This document shows, one piece after another, positions 11,961 to 23,482 of a stretch of 64,000 nucleotides of DNA. This stretch comes from Galerina marginata (lineage: Eukaryota; Basidiomycota; Agaricomycetes; Agaricales; Galerinaceae), in the NCBI GenBank assembly GCA_023014335.1, contig JAECYW010000019.1, positions 744,001-808,000 on the forward strand, written 5' to 3'. How positions within the stretch are numbered: position 1 is the stretch's first letter; each line of letters opens with the position of its first letter. The notes under the pieces were generated by a model, which had not been told where the DNA came from, did not search any database, and saw only the letters and a program-made list of their open reading frames with translations. The position numbers were made by a program, and so were the translations under genes.

Positions 11961-14900
11961 TCTCAAGTCTTAGCAAGTATATCATCCAGAGGACAAATTA
12001 TTTGACAACACATTAATAGCGAGGATGTGATTATCGAGGGAACAACTCGTATCTATATTTATCGATGTCCCGGAAGCGGAACAAAGACACCTCCCGCTTC
12101 GAATTCCCGATTCCTGATGATCACTCGCCGTGGCTGGGCTGGGTAATTAGAAGATCACCATCATGATGCGTGCGTTTCCCAGAAATAAAAATAAAAACTG
12201 CTCTCCGTATTCTGATTCAAGTTCACTCGACTCTCCAATATGACCAGCATCCACGATCTCCCAATAAAGAGAGAGCGAGACGTCCCCCTCCGCATCCCCC
12301 GGCGCATCGAGTGTCGACAAGCCGACCAGCGCGCAGATAATGAATAAAGAACGCCACAAAACCACAAAACCGGACTCCACCCGTCTCCGAAAGAATTGAA
12401 AGTCGAAAATCGACTCGAAGAGCCGAGCAGCAGCCAAGACGAGAAAGGAGAGAGTTTCCCGTGGATCTGAATTACAATAGAACCTAGTTCCCCGCCTCAA
12501 TAATGGCAAGTGACAAGCACGCTGTGGCCTACTGGCCATGGCATGAGAGTCCTGCACCTGTCGTGTCTAGCTGTTGTTCGATTTCCGTACTGATCGTGTC
12601 AATGGAAGGACTCAGGCATCAGGAGCTCTCAGGAGCCGTGCTCTCGTATGCTCTTGCCTCGGATGTGGTATTTTTAAAATTAAAAACGTCTGCTCCGAAG
12701 TCCGTTCCGGGCGATTACATTTCATCAGTGCTTGATCATGAGCGTCATAATAATTAACGTTATTAGGTGTTGGTAATACGATATCAGCGAGCAGTCTTTG
12801 GCGAAAGGGTTCTGTGATGCTACCGTTTTGTCAAGAATTTAATGATCATTGACATGGGCGTCGCGTCCTTGTCCGTTATCATACAATTCATGATAGGCTG
12901 AACCCTTTGAAGAGAATCCTAGAAGAGAATCCTGCATGGAGCCTAAGGCCTAAGGACTAACAAAATTTAAAAGCTAAATCCTAATGCCTAATCATGGAGG
13001 TGGCTCTTCCCTAGTGGGGCCAAGTGGATTATCCTCCATATAGCATACGGCACCGAATTGTGGAGACAGTATATACTTAAGGAGGCAAATTATTCGCGGG
13101 AGATTGCAGCGGAGCGCCTAGAAGCAGCGCATTGATAGTCGCCGGCGGGTAACCACCCACAGGAATAGGCGAATAGTTCCACTTTTGACAGAAGGCAAGC
13201 CTGGGGCTTAGAGTAAGGAGCCTTGAAACGGGCTTAGAAGCATGGATCGACGAGGAGCTTTCCCGACATTGGATGAGGCGATGACGCCGTACCTGGCCAT
13301 GACACCGTGTGTAGCCGTGAAGCATAATTGAACCCGCTGCCTTCCCGATAAGCTCTCGAAAACACCGTAGGCTCTGGAACTATCACAAGGCATATTTAGC
13401 CATTTCATACCGGCGCAGCTTGGCCGTCTTGGACGTTTAATAATGATAACCTATGACATAAATATCCTCCGCGAGTTCATTTACCGCTCGATAATAATCC
13501 ATTAACAGACACAGATCTCGAAGAAGCCCTCCCCCGAAAAGGACTGACACTTCCTGATGGGACTGCTGATGATCGACGTGGACCATGGCCACGAGTCGCC
13601 AATTCCCCGTTCCCGTTTCCTCTCTTTTCGCACCTGAACATGAAACCCGACGGGTAACCAGAGGTAACAACTGTTCGCTTGATCGCCCATGTCAAACACG
13701 ATCGGGGGAAAGATGGCACCTGTTGATCCCGCACCACGCACCGGATGAGATAAAATGCCTTTTCCGACGTCCATCGCGTGCTGGCTCCACCGAGAAGATA
13801 GAAAAAGTCGTTGTATTTTCGGTGCAAAACATAGATGCACATCAGAACTCGTCATTTTGCCCATTCTTCCACGTCGGAGTGGGGTGCATTCTGGTGCATT
13901 GATAGATAATAGCCGTAGATAGGTAAATCACCACAGCCTTGATCAAGCTCCTGTCTATTGCACGCACATGGAAGGTTAGATGCTGTGCAATGCTGAATGG
14001 GGATGCAATAGTCGACTTTATCGCGCGTTAATTATGGGTGCTTGCGCGTGCCACTGAGCCGGCAGATCTCAGAGCGCGCCGGACACAATGGAACCCAAAG
14101 GCCGCTCACCGATTTGTCGGGAAAACCTGGAGGAATCCCTCCGAATCTGGAAGGACCGCACATTTCCCTACCCCTTTCCGAAGCTGGGTAACTTCGGTCT
14201 AAAAATTTTGCGTGCGCGTGTGGCCTTCGAATGGGATTCCACGCAAGCCCTATGGGACCAGCGACAATCCCTGGGATGAAGGTGAGCTAGAGCCTCAGTT
14301 GACCTATACTACGGAGACCATAGCCGGCCTGCGCACCGCGAGTGAAGACCTTCTTGAGAATTAAGAAGGCAGGGAATTCACAGGTAAACTTGGTTTCTGC
14401 ATGCTTGATTCCCCTATGTACAAAATCGTCTTTGCCAGTTGGAGGATCTAAATATTGCTTGGAAGAATCATGTTGTGTTATTTTAGACATGTATCACGTT
14501 TTAATTCTGGTAGTAACCAACACGGCTTCCTTGCTCAGCTCACAGAAGGGAGCTGCCAGTGGTTAACAAATTTTGTGAATATATGTGAACCCCCAATAAA
14601 CGAACTGGCATTATTGTCCCGATCATTAGTGTGGCGCGCATTTCTTGTTTGGGTCGAATTAATAAAAGGGCCGGTTCCACTGCGTGACTACGAACCTCGT
14701 GGCGCTTGATCACTATACAGTATCAACAACAGCGCTGAGCATTGCTAGGCATTGCTAGAAATGTTTCTCCACATCAACAAAAGCCAAAATTTTCCAGCCT
14801 TTCCGACATATCAGCAAAACGCGGTCGGCCCGATTTTGCTTCCATTACACATGTAGCCTAACGCAGCACAGACTGGCTGGCCTTCGACTGCCGGCCATGC

Positions 14901-15662
14901 GATCGTAGAGACTATTCGAAGTTCAAATCATGACGAGCGCTGATTCTCGCAGTAATCTCATCATATAGGGGTAAATTATATTGGCGCACACAGGTGAGCA
15001 GCAATCCCAATTTCTGGAAGACAAAACCAAAGCCCGCATCGATATAAGCCTCCAGCACAAGGAAAATGGAGGGCCGAATTGCATGCGTAATTTTATGCCG
15101 AGCAGTTACCTTGCTTACCGGACCCCAAGTCAGTCGCGGCTAACTTGTCATTGCATGGCTTTGAACGGAACAAGAATAATAACCGAGGGCAACTAAAGTA
15201 CAGATTAAGCACTTGAATTCAGGTTGAGATTCACCAAGAAAGACCCCCCCGATCGCCAAGAGAACGAACACGTACCTAGGTGTGTACATGAAAGCGCCCA
15301 AGGCGACATGATGGGTCCAGATTGATCTAGATGGGCAAGGCAAATTTCAACATTATTTATAATTATAAGACGATTACTCAACCGTCTCGCATCATCCGGC
15401 CTGGCTCATCATGTATACGTGATGAGTAACACCAAAGACTAAAAGGAACTTGTGGAATTGATACGAGCAACGTATTCATAGTTTACATTGATTGGAAAGC
15501 TTTTATATTACAAATAGGGTCTGGATAAAGCACAGGTCAGCACTTCCAATGAAAGAAAATTCAATAGACGGAGAGCACACCTAAAATACAGTGTTCTTTG
15601 AAAGCCTGGTAGTCCGTAGCAAGATGATAAATAGGAAAGCAAGTAACAATTAGGTATATGCA
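11961..15662. other. Gene-poor region downstream of the MAP kinase kinase
   Basis: I find no supportable gene. Several frames of 60-136 codons exist on both strands (for example 12147-12557 minus and 13477-13842 minus), but they overlap each other, have no recognisable motif and show no plausible splicing partner. Composition is mixed and resembles decayed mobile-element or intergenic DNA. The last few hundred bases probably carry the 3' UTR of the kinase gene at 15663. Confidence 0.4.
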
Positions 15663-17180
15663 TTAGAAAGTGCTGGTCCACGCCTTGAGATCGAAACTGG
15701 AGTCGCGAGCCTCATCCATCCATCGGTATTCCTGAATTACGTAGTCAGATCTTAAGCCACCTTAAAACTGCATAAGAAAATTACCAGTAATGTTTTCGGG
15801 CTGTGTCTCTCATCACGGTCCTTCATCAAGCACGCGTCCACGAACTCCTCAGCCTCCTCTCCGAACTTTTCACCAATTCTCGGAGCAGGCTCCCGCACGA
15901 TCTGGTGCATCAGCTCGATGATGCTCATCGATGACAAGTCGGAGTCTTGCTTGGTGGTGCCCTTGTCAACGCGTTTGCTCAGGCGACGATTTTTCTTCTT
16001 GTTGAAGCCGAAAGTAGAGTCACGATGGGTGGGGGTTTTGTTGTCGAATGTGCTCGGGTGGTCCTCGTCCAGGTCCGAGAGGTCGTCGTCGTCGTCTTCG
16101 ATGTCGCAGAACGGGAATTGTCCTGTTGCGAGTTCGATGAGAGAAATCCCCAGTGACCAAATGTCAGATTTGATTGAGTATTCGGCGCCTTGAATACGCT
16201 CCGGCTGGGGTTATACTTTAAAAAGAGTTACTGTACAGTTTGAAATAGACTTACGCTCATGTAGACGGATGTACCGACAAAAGTGTTGGCAATCGAGTTA
16301 ATGAGCTCGCCGGATACACCAAAGTCGCAGAGTTTAATATAACCCTCAGAGTTCAACAGGATATTGGAAGGTTTAATATCTATATGAAAACATCAATGAA
16401 GGCTTTTGGAGTTGACGAGGCACTGACCTCGATGGATGATTCGGTGCACGTCATAGAGATAGATTAAACCCTCGAGCACCGAATGGGCCACCAGACAGAC
16501 GACGTTAATGTCGATGGCTCCAATCTTTCTGTAGATTCCGTCGAAAGACCCTTTGTCCATGAATTCCATGCAAATACAAATATTGGGTTCGGCCAGGAAA
16601 GACCCGAAACAGGAGATGATGTATTCCGACTGGCAATCGTGCATGATCTGTAACTCGCGAAGAATCTGCTTTCGAACAGAGGATTTCGCGTCGATCAAAA
16701 CAATCTGCAATCTCCAGGTCAGTGATGACGGGAACAATTCATCATTAACAACCGCACCTTTTTCGCCATTATTGTCCCAGTCGGTATGTGTTCCACTTTG
16801 ACGACACTGCCACCATTTCCTTGCCCAAGGTCTGATAGCTTCGTTAGATCTTCGTTTTTGAGGTCGAGTTTTGGCATGTCTTTCTTCAAATCGAGGCTGG
16901 CCAATTTCCTTGATAAAGTCGCGTGCATTGCACTGCGACGACCCGTCGCTGGACTTTCCACTGGTATGGTTGGATCTGGAACAAATCCATTAGACGCCCC
17001 TTCTGCTCCAAGTGGAGGTGGCCGCCTCCTGCCTCCGGGTCCAGCAGGCGCTGGCCTGGTAGCAATTGGTGGTGGTGGTGGTGGTACAATGGGGTCGTCT
17101 GGAAGAACGAGAGCTTTGAAGTTCCTTTTGGTCCGCAAAGGTGTGGCAGACGGGGTATAACCAAGAGATGGCACAGACAT
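15663..17180 (-). CDS. MAP kinase kinase of the Ste7/Fuz7 type
   Basis: This is a dual-specificity protein kinase that should phosphorylate a Fus3/Kpp2-type MAP kinase. Five exons (17180-16758, 16704-16428, 16379-16255, 16204-15785, 15731-15663) give 437 residues. Visible are a basic docking-like stretch [10 protein letters not shown] near the N-terminus, a Gly-rich loop LGQGNGGSV, Lys at MAKK (140-141), [11 protein letters not shown] (HRD at 232-234), DFGVSGEL (252 onward) and an activation loop with Ser262 and Thr266, the two positions phosphorylated in MEKs. A basic/acidic insert precedes [14 protein letters not shown], as in basidiomycete homologues. The end WTSTF fits the family. An in-frame start further upstream (17267) is possible; I chose 17180 because the residues before it look unlike the family. 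Confidence 0.9.
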
Positions 17181-18397
17181 GATGAGTTCTGGGTAGTCTT
17201 TGTCGACGGCTGAATATAAGGGGGGTTCGCGGCAGGCACAAACATGGTTACCGTCCGCCATCAGCAATTAAATTCCCACGATTGCCCTCGCACCTCGCAA
17301 ATCAGCGTGGCTATGTGGCCATAGATTCTTGAAACTGCCTGGCACAAACATCAAAAAAGACGCCAAGTTGTGTGTCAGCTCTCCGATCCGTCATTTTTGG
17401 CATCTATTGTCTTGTTTCCCCACTGCCCACGGGGTTTTCGGCGTTTGAGAGCTGTGTATTAGCAGGACCAGCTCCAATGCTCTATTCGCGCAGGAAATCG
17501 AAACCGAATTCCTGGTCCAGTATGAGTGTCGAATAATCATCGATGATCGACCGGGAATAACTTGCTTTCGTTGTGGAGCTCACTGCGATTTCAATGAAAT
17601 TATTTCTGCACTTGAAGCGTACAAAATTCCTTCAAATTCCTTGGTGGTCCGAGTCAAGAATACTAAGTATGAAGTAAATTTTCTACAACCGGCCATGTTC
17701 GGAGTGTCGTCGTTGTTGACGTATTTTGGTCGTGTGCATAGGCAGAAAATAGGACTGATTCAATTTAGCAGGTTCGGAGTCTGGCTTCCGGTTAGAGTGT
17801 AAGCAAAGTGTAAGCTTGATGCTTAGTTTTCGTCGCATGGAGTGGCGACAGCAAAGAATTAGAACATGTTTCACGATGTCTCAAGAATATTTTGTCCTGA
17901 TAGTCAAGAGCATCTTTTATGCCATTCACTGGAAACTCGCTTCGCTTTGACGTGAACAGATTGGCAAAGACTTCTAAATTTGGTGTATTTGGTGTACTGG
18001 GATTTCTCGGGCCGGGAAGCAACAGCGATAGGGGTTTCAGATTTCACGGTCAGTCCTACTTAAAGGATCCTAGTATACTCGGAGTATTTACCGTGGCATC
18101 GGAAGATCGTTTTGTATCGCCAATTCTCAGTGACAATGAGAGATTTAGTGCGCAGTTGCAAAGTGCCGGAAATCAGCCAAAGTGATGTTATTATAATGTC
18201 AGTGATCAGTTCAGTGATCATAATTTCAGCCTCAGGCAGGAGCTTGAAACGTTCACCTAGTCGAGAGTTGTTGATGTGTGGGCAATACGAATGCGGAAAG
18301 GCGACCCCCGTGTTGGGAAATAAATATTGGAGTGTCATCATGGCTAGACACTGGCAGAAATTTACACAATACTACACACCTTGTTCACGAGCTGGAA
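17181..18397. other. Intergenic between MEK and PAAF1
   Basis: No gene is visible. It should contain the MEK promoter and the 3' end of the PAAF1-like gene, since both are on the minus strand. Small frames at 17683-18341 lack any family signature. Confidence 0.45.
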
Positions 18398-19853
18398 TCA
18401 AAGCATATACCTCCTTACAATCCCGTCGTCGCTCGCGCACCACACCTCTGTCCTATTTCCTTCCATCCTCACCTTTACATTTCTCACTGGGTCACAGTCC
18501 ACGCCGAGGAGCTCAGCGGTTACCGACGGACCCTCGGGTACAACACTCGCAATGTACGGCAGTCCATCTGAAGTGGCGATCGCCAGTCCCACCTCTCCAG
18601 TCTTTTGTAGGAAAGCAAGGTCTTCTACACTTGTTTCAAGACGTTGAAACGAGGTCAGTGGGGTTCCTAGAGAACGGGTATCGTAAACGGTGACCAGGCC
18701 TCTAGCTGAGCCAGTTGCGAGGAGATTATTGGGTTGGGAATATGCAATGGATGTTAATGAAGATGGAGATTGAAGAGAAGGTGAGCGGTACACGGATTTC
18801 CGGAATCCAAGATCGAACAATTCGAAACTACCGCTTTCAAGCCCACAAAACACAACCTTTGTATTCGTTTCTGGTATCACCCGCTCGTCTTGCGACTTTG
18901 GCGGAATGGCTTCTTCGCCATCTGGCGGTACAGGCAAGCGATCACCGAGACTCATCGACGCAATGGCAGACTGGGCGTGAAGTGATGTTATGACCTCCCC
19001 TGACGAGACATCCCATAACTTGATGGTCGAATCGAGGGAGGAGGACACGATGTTCCTGCCAAGAGCTATGATGGCTGTATCCGTAGCTGCACGACTATGT
19101 GCTCGCATTGTTCGTACCGGGGCTACTCTCGTCCCGTTTCGGGATGGAGCATCAGGCAGATCGGCGGGAAGAATGGTTAAAGAGAAGTCGAGCCCTGACG
19201 ATAACAGAACGCGGGAGGAGGGGAAGAATTTCAGCGATGTAATACCACTCAGATGTGGCTTAGAGGGCGTTTTCAATCCAGTGATATCGATGGCGTCCGG
19301 TACCAAAGATTTACGAGGATACTGTGATGGCGAAGTCGGATACAGAAAGACGGAGCCGTCCAGATATCCTGTTGCGAATCGTGAGGAGTCGGGTGAAATG
19401 TCGAAGGCAGTTATCCTGTGGGGCTTTTCGATGTGAGGATGGAAGTGTGAAGAGAATACGAAATACCTACTCGCGTTGGATTTGAGCGTGCTTGGTCCCG
19501 ATACTCCTGTACAGGTGTTGTTACTCTCGTCGCAGGTATTCCAAGCGGTTTGCACGCAACGGTATAATCCTATGCAGAATGAGGTCCAAGTATATATGTT
19601 AATCGACTACAGTACTCACACCACCTGGTCCAACTAATACTTCAACCTCGCTTTCAATCGCTGTTAAGTTCACAAGGTTTCTGTCACGATTGTCCAGCTC
19701 GGCGTTTACTTTTGCATGGACCGATGGTTCTGAGGTCTTGTAACATGATACCCAGAATTTTTCGGAAGGGATTATTCCCTCTTGGACCTCGTTCAGTAGT
19801 TCTGGAAAAGTATGCTGGATAGTGACTACTGGGAGAGTTAAAGCTGAGGCCAT
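18398..19853 (-). CDS. WD40 protein, proteasomal ATPase-associated factor 1 (PAAF1/Rpn14-like)
   Basis: Family members bind the ATPase subunits of the 19S regulatory particle and act as assembly chaperones or regulators of the proteasome. Three exons (19853-19622, 19569-19467, 19415-18398) give 450 residues. The N-terminal ~80 residues contain the family-like EKFWVSCYKTSEPSVHAKV; the linker reads QTAWNTCDESNNTCTGVSG. The rest forms WD40 blades, clearest at FDISPDSSRFATGYLDGSV, NIVSSSLDSTIKLWDVSSG and NLLATGSARGLVTVYDTRS. The second intron uses donor GTATTT and acceptor CACAG (51 nt). The first donor could be moved by 3 nt without changing the frame. An in-frame upstream ATG exists at 19883; 19853 has the better context. 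Confidence 0.85.
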
Positions 19854-20196
19854 CGTGGTCAAGTTCCAAGATTGACGCGTCATTCTTCTTAGGAGTCTTT
19901 TTCGGCCCGGGGACAGCCAGTGAGACTAAAATTAGGTCTCCAGTAATTTGTACGGTGAACGAAAGCAAACTAACTTGGATCAGTACATAAATGGCACTCG
20001 AAGAAGAGCTTTCTAGAGGAAGAAGAGAGACTCCACGCCAACCCAAAGTTTCTACCTATTCGAAGAACCGTGCACACCCCTTGATAGCGAATATATAAAA
20101 TGTAAAAATCATCTAGTACACAAGATGAAATTTAAATGTACGCCTCTATTTAACTAACCTTTCTCGATGCATTGTTGACTGGGGTTTCCGTCGCTT
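19854..20196. other. Short spacer: promoter of PAAF1-like gene and 3' end of pseudokinase gene
   Basis: Both neighbours are on the minus strand, so this 343-bp gap must hold the 3' UTR of the gene on the right and the promoter of the gene on the left. No further motif is recognised. Confidence 0.5.
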
Positions 20197-23100
20197 TTAA
20201 AGGTTAAAAAGTTTGGAAAGCCAAGTCGAATTGGAAGCTCCTTGCCCCCAACAAAATATCAAGACATTGTTGTAGCCTTCAAATGAAAGCAGCAACCTCA
20301 TCCTGTCAGGAGTAAGAATCATGGTATGTACGTTTCTGCCGTCAGGCCAATCATTCAGCTTGCAGGAGGTGGTGGTGATACCCGACATTCGGTCATACAC
20401 CTCTATGCATTTTGGCGCAGAAAACGATGGATATAGGATCCAGTTTCCATCTGAGGAGAAGGTTATAGGAAGACTATGGCATGGGCCAGTCGGCGCATTA
20501 ATTTCCGGAGATCGAATAGTTTCATAGGTCCAGCCGGTCCAGGACGAGCTGTTCCAGAGTCGAATTTCTGTGGTGGAATATGCAACTGCAAATACCTTGT
20601 CATCACTGGGGGATGTAACGATGCTAATACATCCACCGGATAGCGATGTCTGGCTCCCCAAATTGTTAAGTGTATACTCCAGCGTTCTTCTAGCTTGTTG
20701 ACCGGTTTCCGTTTCCCAAATTGAAAGTGTTCCAGTGGCATCGCCTGTCACTAGGTATTTTCCATGATGAAGGAATGCTGAACACGTCGGGCTGGTAGAC
20801 ATGCCGGCGACCAGTCGTCGTTTGGTGGGCGCAAAATTATCCACACCGTCGGTGCGTACTAGCTGTGAATCGTAGATGTCGCAGGTGTCAGTGATGACGT
20901 TGTGACTGGTCGAAAATGAATGAACACCCAATGTATTCGAACGCCACTGGAGCTGTTGAATGGGTCGTCCAACTCTGACATTTGTGGAGCATAGCATTGT
21001 CGACTTTCTGAATTTGAGCGAACCGCGCCACAAGGTAATGTCGCCGTTGGAAGAGCCCGTGACGAACTTTTTGACCAGCTGTCCAGGCATCGGCGGCAAG
21101 ACAGTCCTTATAGCTTGGTGAGATTCATAGGTGTGAAGCTCGAGACCCCTGATCACATCCCATATGATGATCGTGCCGCCTGCCTGTGTGGTGATAGCCT
21201 TGTTCCCTTTAGGATACAAGGCTAAGTCTGTAGGAGGCGCTTTGAGCCTCAGAGTTAGACACCGCGTATATGGGCTGCTTGTGGTTGGAGGTACGTATAC
21301 TATCGATGCTGGTCGTGGAATCGTTGGTATATCCGTCTCTATATTCGTTTCTAAGGACGGAACGAAACCAGCGTTGATATTTCTTGGGTTGTTCAAGCTT
21401 CGAGAGCCAGAACTTCTGGTACGAGAAAGATAAGGCGTGGGGGTATGCCGCGAAGCTGCGCCGTCTATGTAGGAAGAGGTTCTGGAACGGAGGTGCATAT
21501 GCGGCACCTGCTGGGTGGGTCCCAAGTCCCTAAAGAGTCCTAAGTCCTTGGAGAGTATGCTTGAGTTTGGCCGTCGGCCTGGATCCCGACGCCAGCACTG
21601 TTGAGTAAGTGTCCATATGGCATCGGAGAGTCGGGGTGCCTGTTCTGCGGAAGGTCGAGTCGGCCTTCCATTGCTCAACACGAAATCTTTCAAGGCGTTG
21701 TGTGCGATGTCGGCAAACGGTTGTTTTTGACTAAAAACCTGGCCGGAAAGAAGATGTCACGTAAACATCAAACTTCTGAGCATGGTTCGAGAAATTATTC
21801 TCACCTCGTAAATGGTCATCCCAAAAGAGTATACGTCAGAACTCTTATTTGGTTCAGCTTCGCTGAAAAGCTCAGGCGCCTTCCAATTCTGACTGCTCGA
21901 AGACAAATCAACGCTGCTTGGAAGACGAAGGTTGAAGTCGCGTCGAATTTTAGCCAAGCCGTAATTGCATAGGACAGCTCGCCCGTCATCGTCAATGAGG
22001 ATGTTAGTAGCCTTCACATTCCCATGGACGAATTGTTGAGAATGCAGGTACTCTAGACCCAGGGAGGCCTCGTGTAGCTGTGCAACCAGGCATGGGTTTA
22101 AACGGCGGGAAACAGTGAAATGGAGACTTACGATCTTGGTCAAATCACACCTTGGGTGATCGGGGATGTAGTTCATCACGTTAGAATTTTGCAAAAATGG
22201 AGTCACGAAGAAGGGATAATCAGTTGACAAATTTGCGCCGATAAATTCTAAATTTGACAACAGTTATTGCATCCACAAAGCACCCTGGTCGAGTAAACTG
22301 ACTGAGGACATGTGCGTGCTCCAATTGAAGCAACCGCTGGAGAATATTGACACAATTAGTTGGAGAACTGGGTTCCAAGAATTCAGTAGGACGCACGCCT
22401 GCAACACGCCGCAGACTCTGGTAAGGAATCAAATATCAGGGAGTGTTGCCACCACAGTCAAGACAAAGTAACATACCGAGATTTTCGGAGTAACGGTTCC
22501 GTTCTTCATAACCTTCACCACGACGTCTGTTCCCCCCATTGTTGCCGAATAAACTTCTCCACTTAAAGAATCAGTGGACTTGTGTATATTCTTGTCGGTG
22601 AGCATTGAGTATCGACTCACGATAATCCCGATTTGATAGTCGACCCAATTTCAACTTCGTATTTCGTTATTGTCCAATTTTCCAAGTCGTTGCTGTCTCC
22701 AGTAATGCCTTTGAGGTATTGAACAGAATGGGTGAAGAAACGATATTCTTCATTGTTGCAACCCAGTAACATTGACAGGCGTTTTTGAAGAGCGACAATC
22801 ATACCCAATTGCTCCTCGCGCGGCACATCTGGACGTATACATAGATAAAGTAATCAGCAAAACGTGAATAAGTAAAACATACTGAACATATCCGTGAAAG
22901 TACTATTTGACTCCATTTCAGTCAGGCGTACAGCAAGAATGTCGTTGTCAACCTGTCGGGCTTCGTTGGCGCGATTTCGCAGCAGGTTCTTGTGTAGTTC
23001 AATACCAAGCTGACGGATTTGAATGGAATTGAGCCCAATTAACCCGACAAAACGAGGTTGGACCACACCTGAAATAACCCCATAACTTCCCCGATCTCTT

Positions 23101-23482
23101 CTTCGTACTTCTTAAGAGCGACTATCCTGTCCCGTTTAGAAACGAGCGAGTGGAAGAAGCTGTTCGCGGCTTGTCTTTCGACGTAGCCCGCCAATCTGTT
23201 CATCAAGCTGGGAATCGAAAAAGTGAGTTTAGTCGAAGACATAGCAGAGTTTGGTTTCGTTTACTCAGCGAGACGACCAATAGCGTTGGAATCCCCTTCT
23301 GAAGTTGAAACTCCCGATTGATAGTCAGAGTCCAAAGACAGGAGCAGCTCGGTAACGAATCTCATGACGACGCTGAGCTCTTCTTTACTCGCTTTGACAT
23401 TTTGAAGGGATGAGGTTATCGAGCGGACGACGAGGTAAATGGGTTCTAGCGCTGGCGTTATTACGACCGATTCTTCATCCAT
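20197..23482 (-). CDS. Helical (MLKL-like) domain, predicted pseudokinase and WD40 repeat fusion protein
   Basis: Nine exons (23482-23265, 23207-23069, 23009-22883, 22828-22621, 22561-22477, 22417-22303, 22247-22132, 22077-21805, 21738-20197) give 940 residues with perfect phase agreement. Residues 1-200 are helical (SVVMRFVTELLLSL, AGYVERQAANSFFHSLVSKR, EEEIGEVMGLFQLGIELHKN), the layout of MLKL-type four-helix bundles common in Agaricomycete signalling proteins. A kinase fold follows: GEVYSATMGGTDVVVKV with Lys247, then FIGANL, HGNVKATNILI, CNYGLAKI and WKAPELF. HRD has become HGN (Asn356) and DFG has become NYG (Asn374), so both catalytic Asp are missing; Lys358 and Asn361 remain. I infer a pseudokinase. 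From about residue 480 to 940 there are WD40-type repeats (for example AITTQAGGTIIIWDVIRGLE). Role unknown; possibly cell-death or self-recognition signalling. Confidence 0.85.

Noticed and set aside
17181..17267. N-terminal extension of the MEK to an ATG at 17267
   Set aside because: In frame but the added residues look unlike the family and include a likely acceptor-like ttcag; kept only as an alternative.
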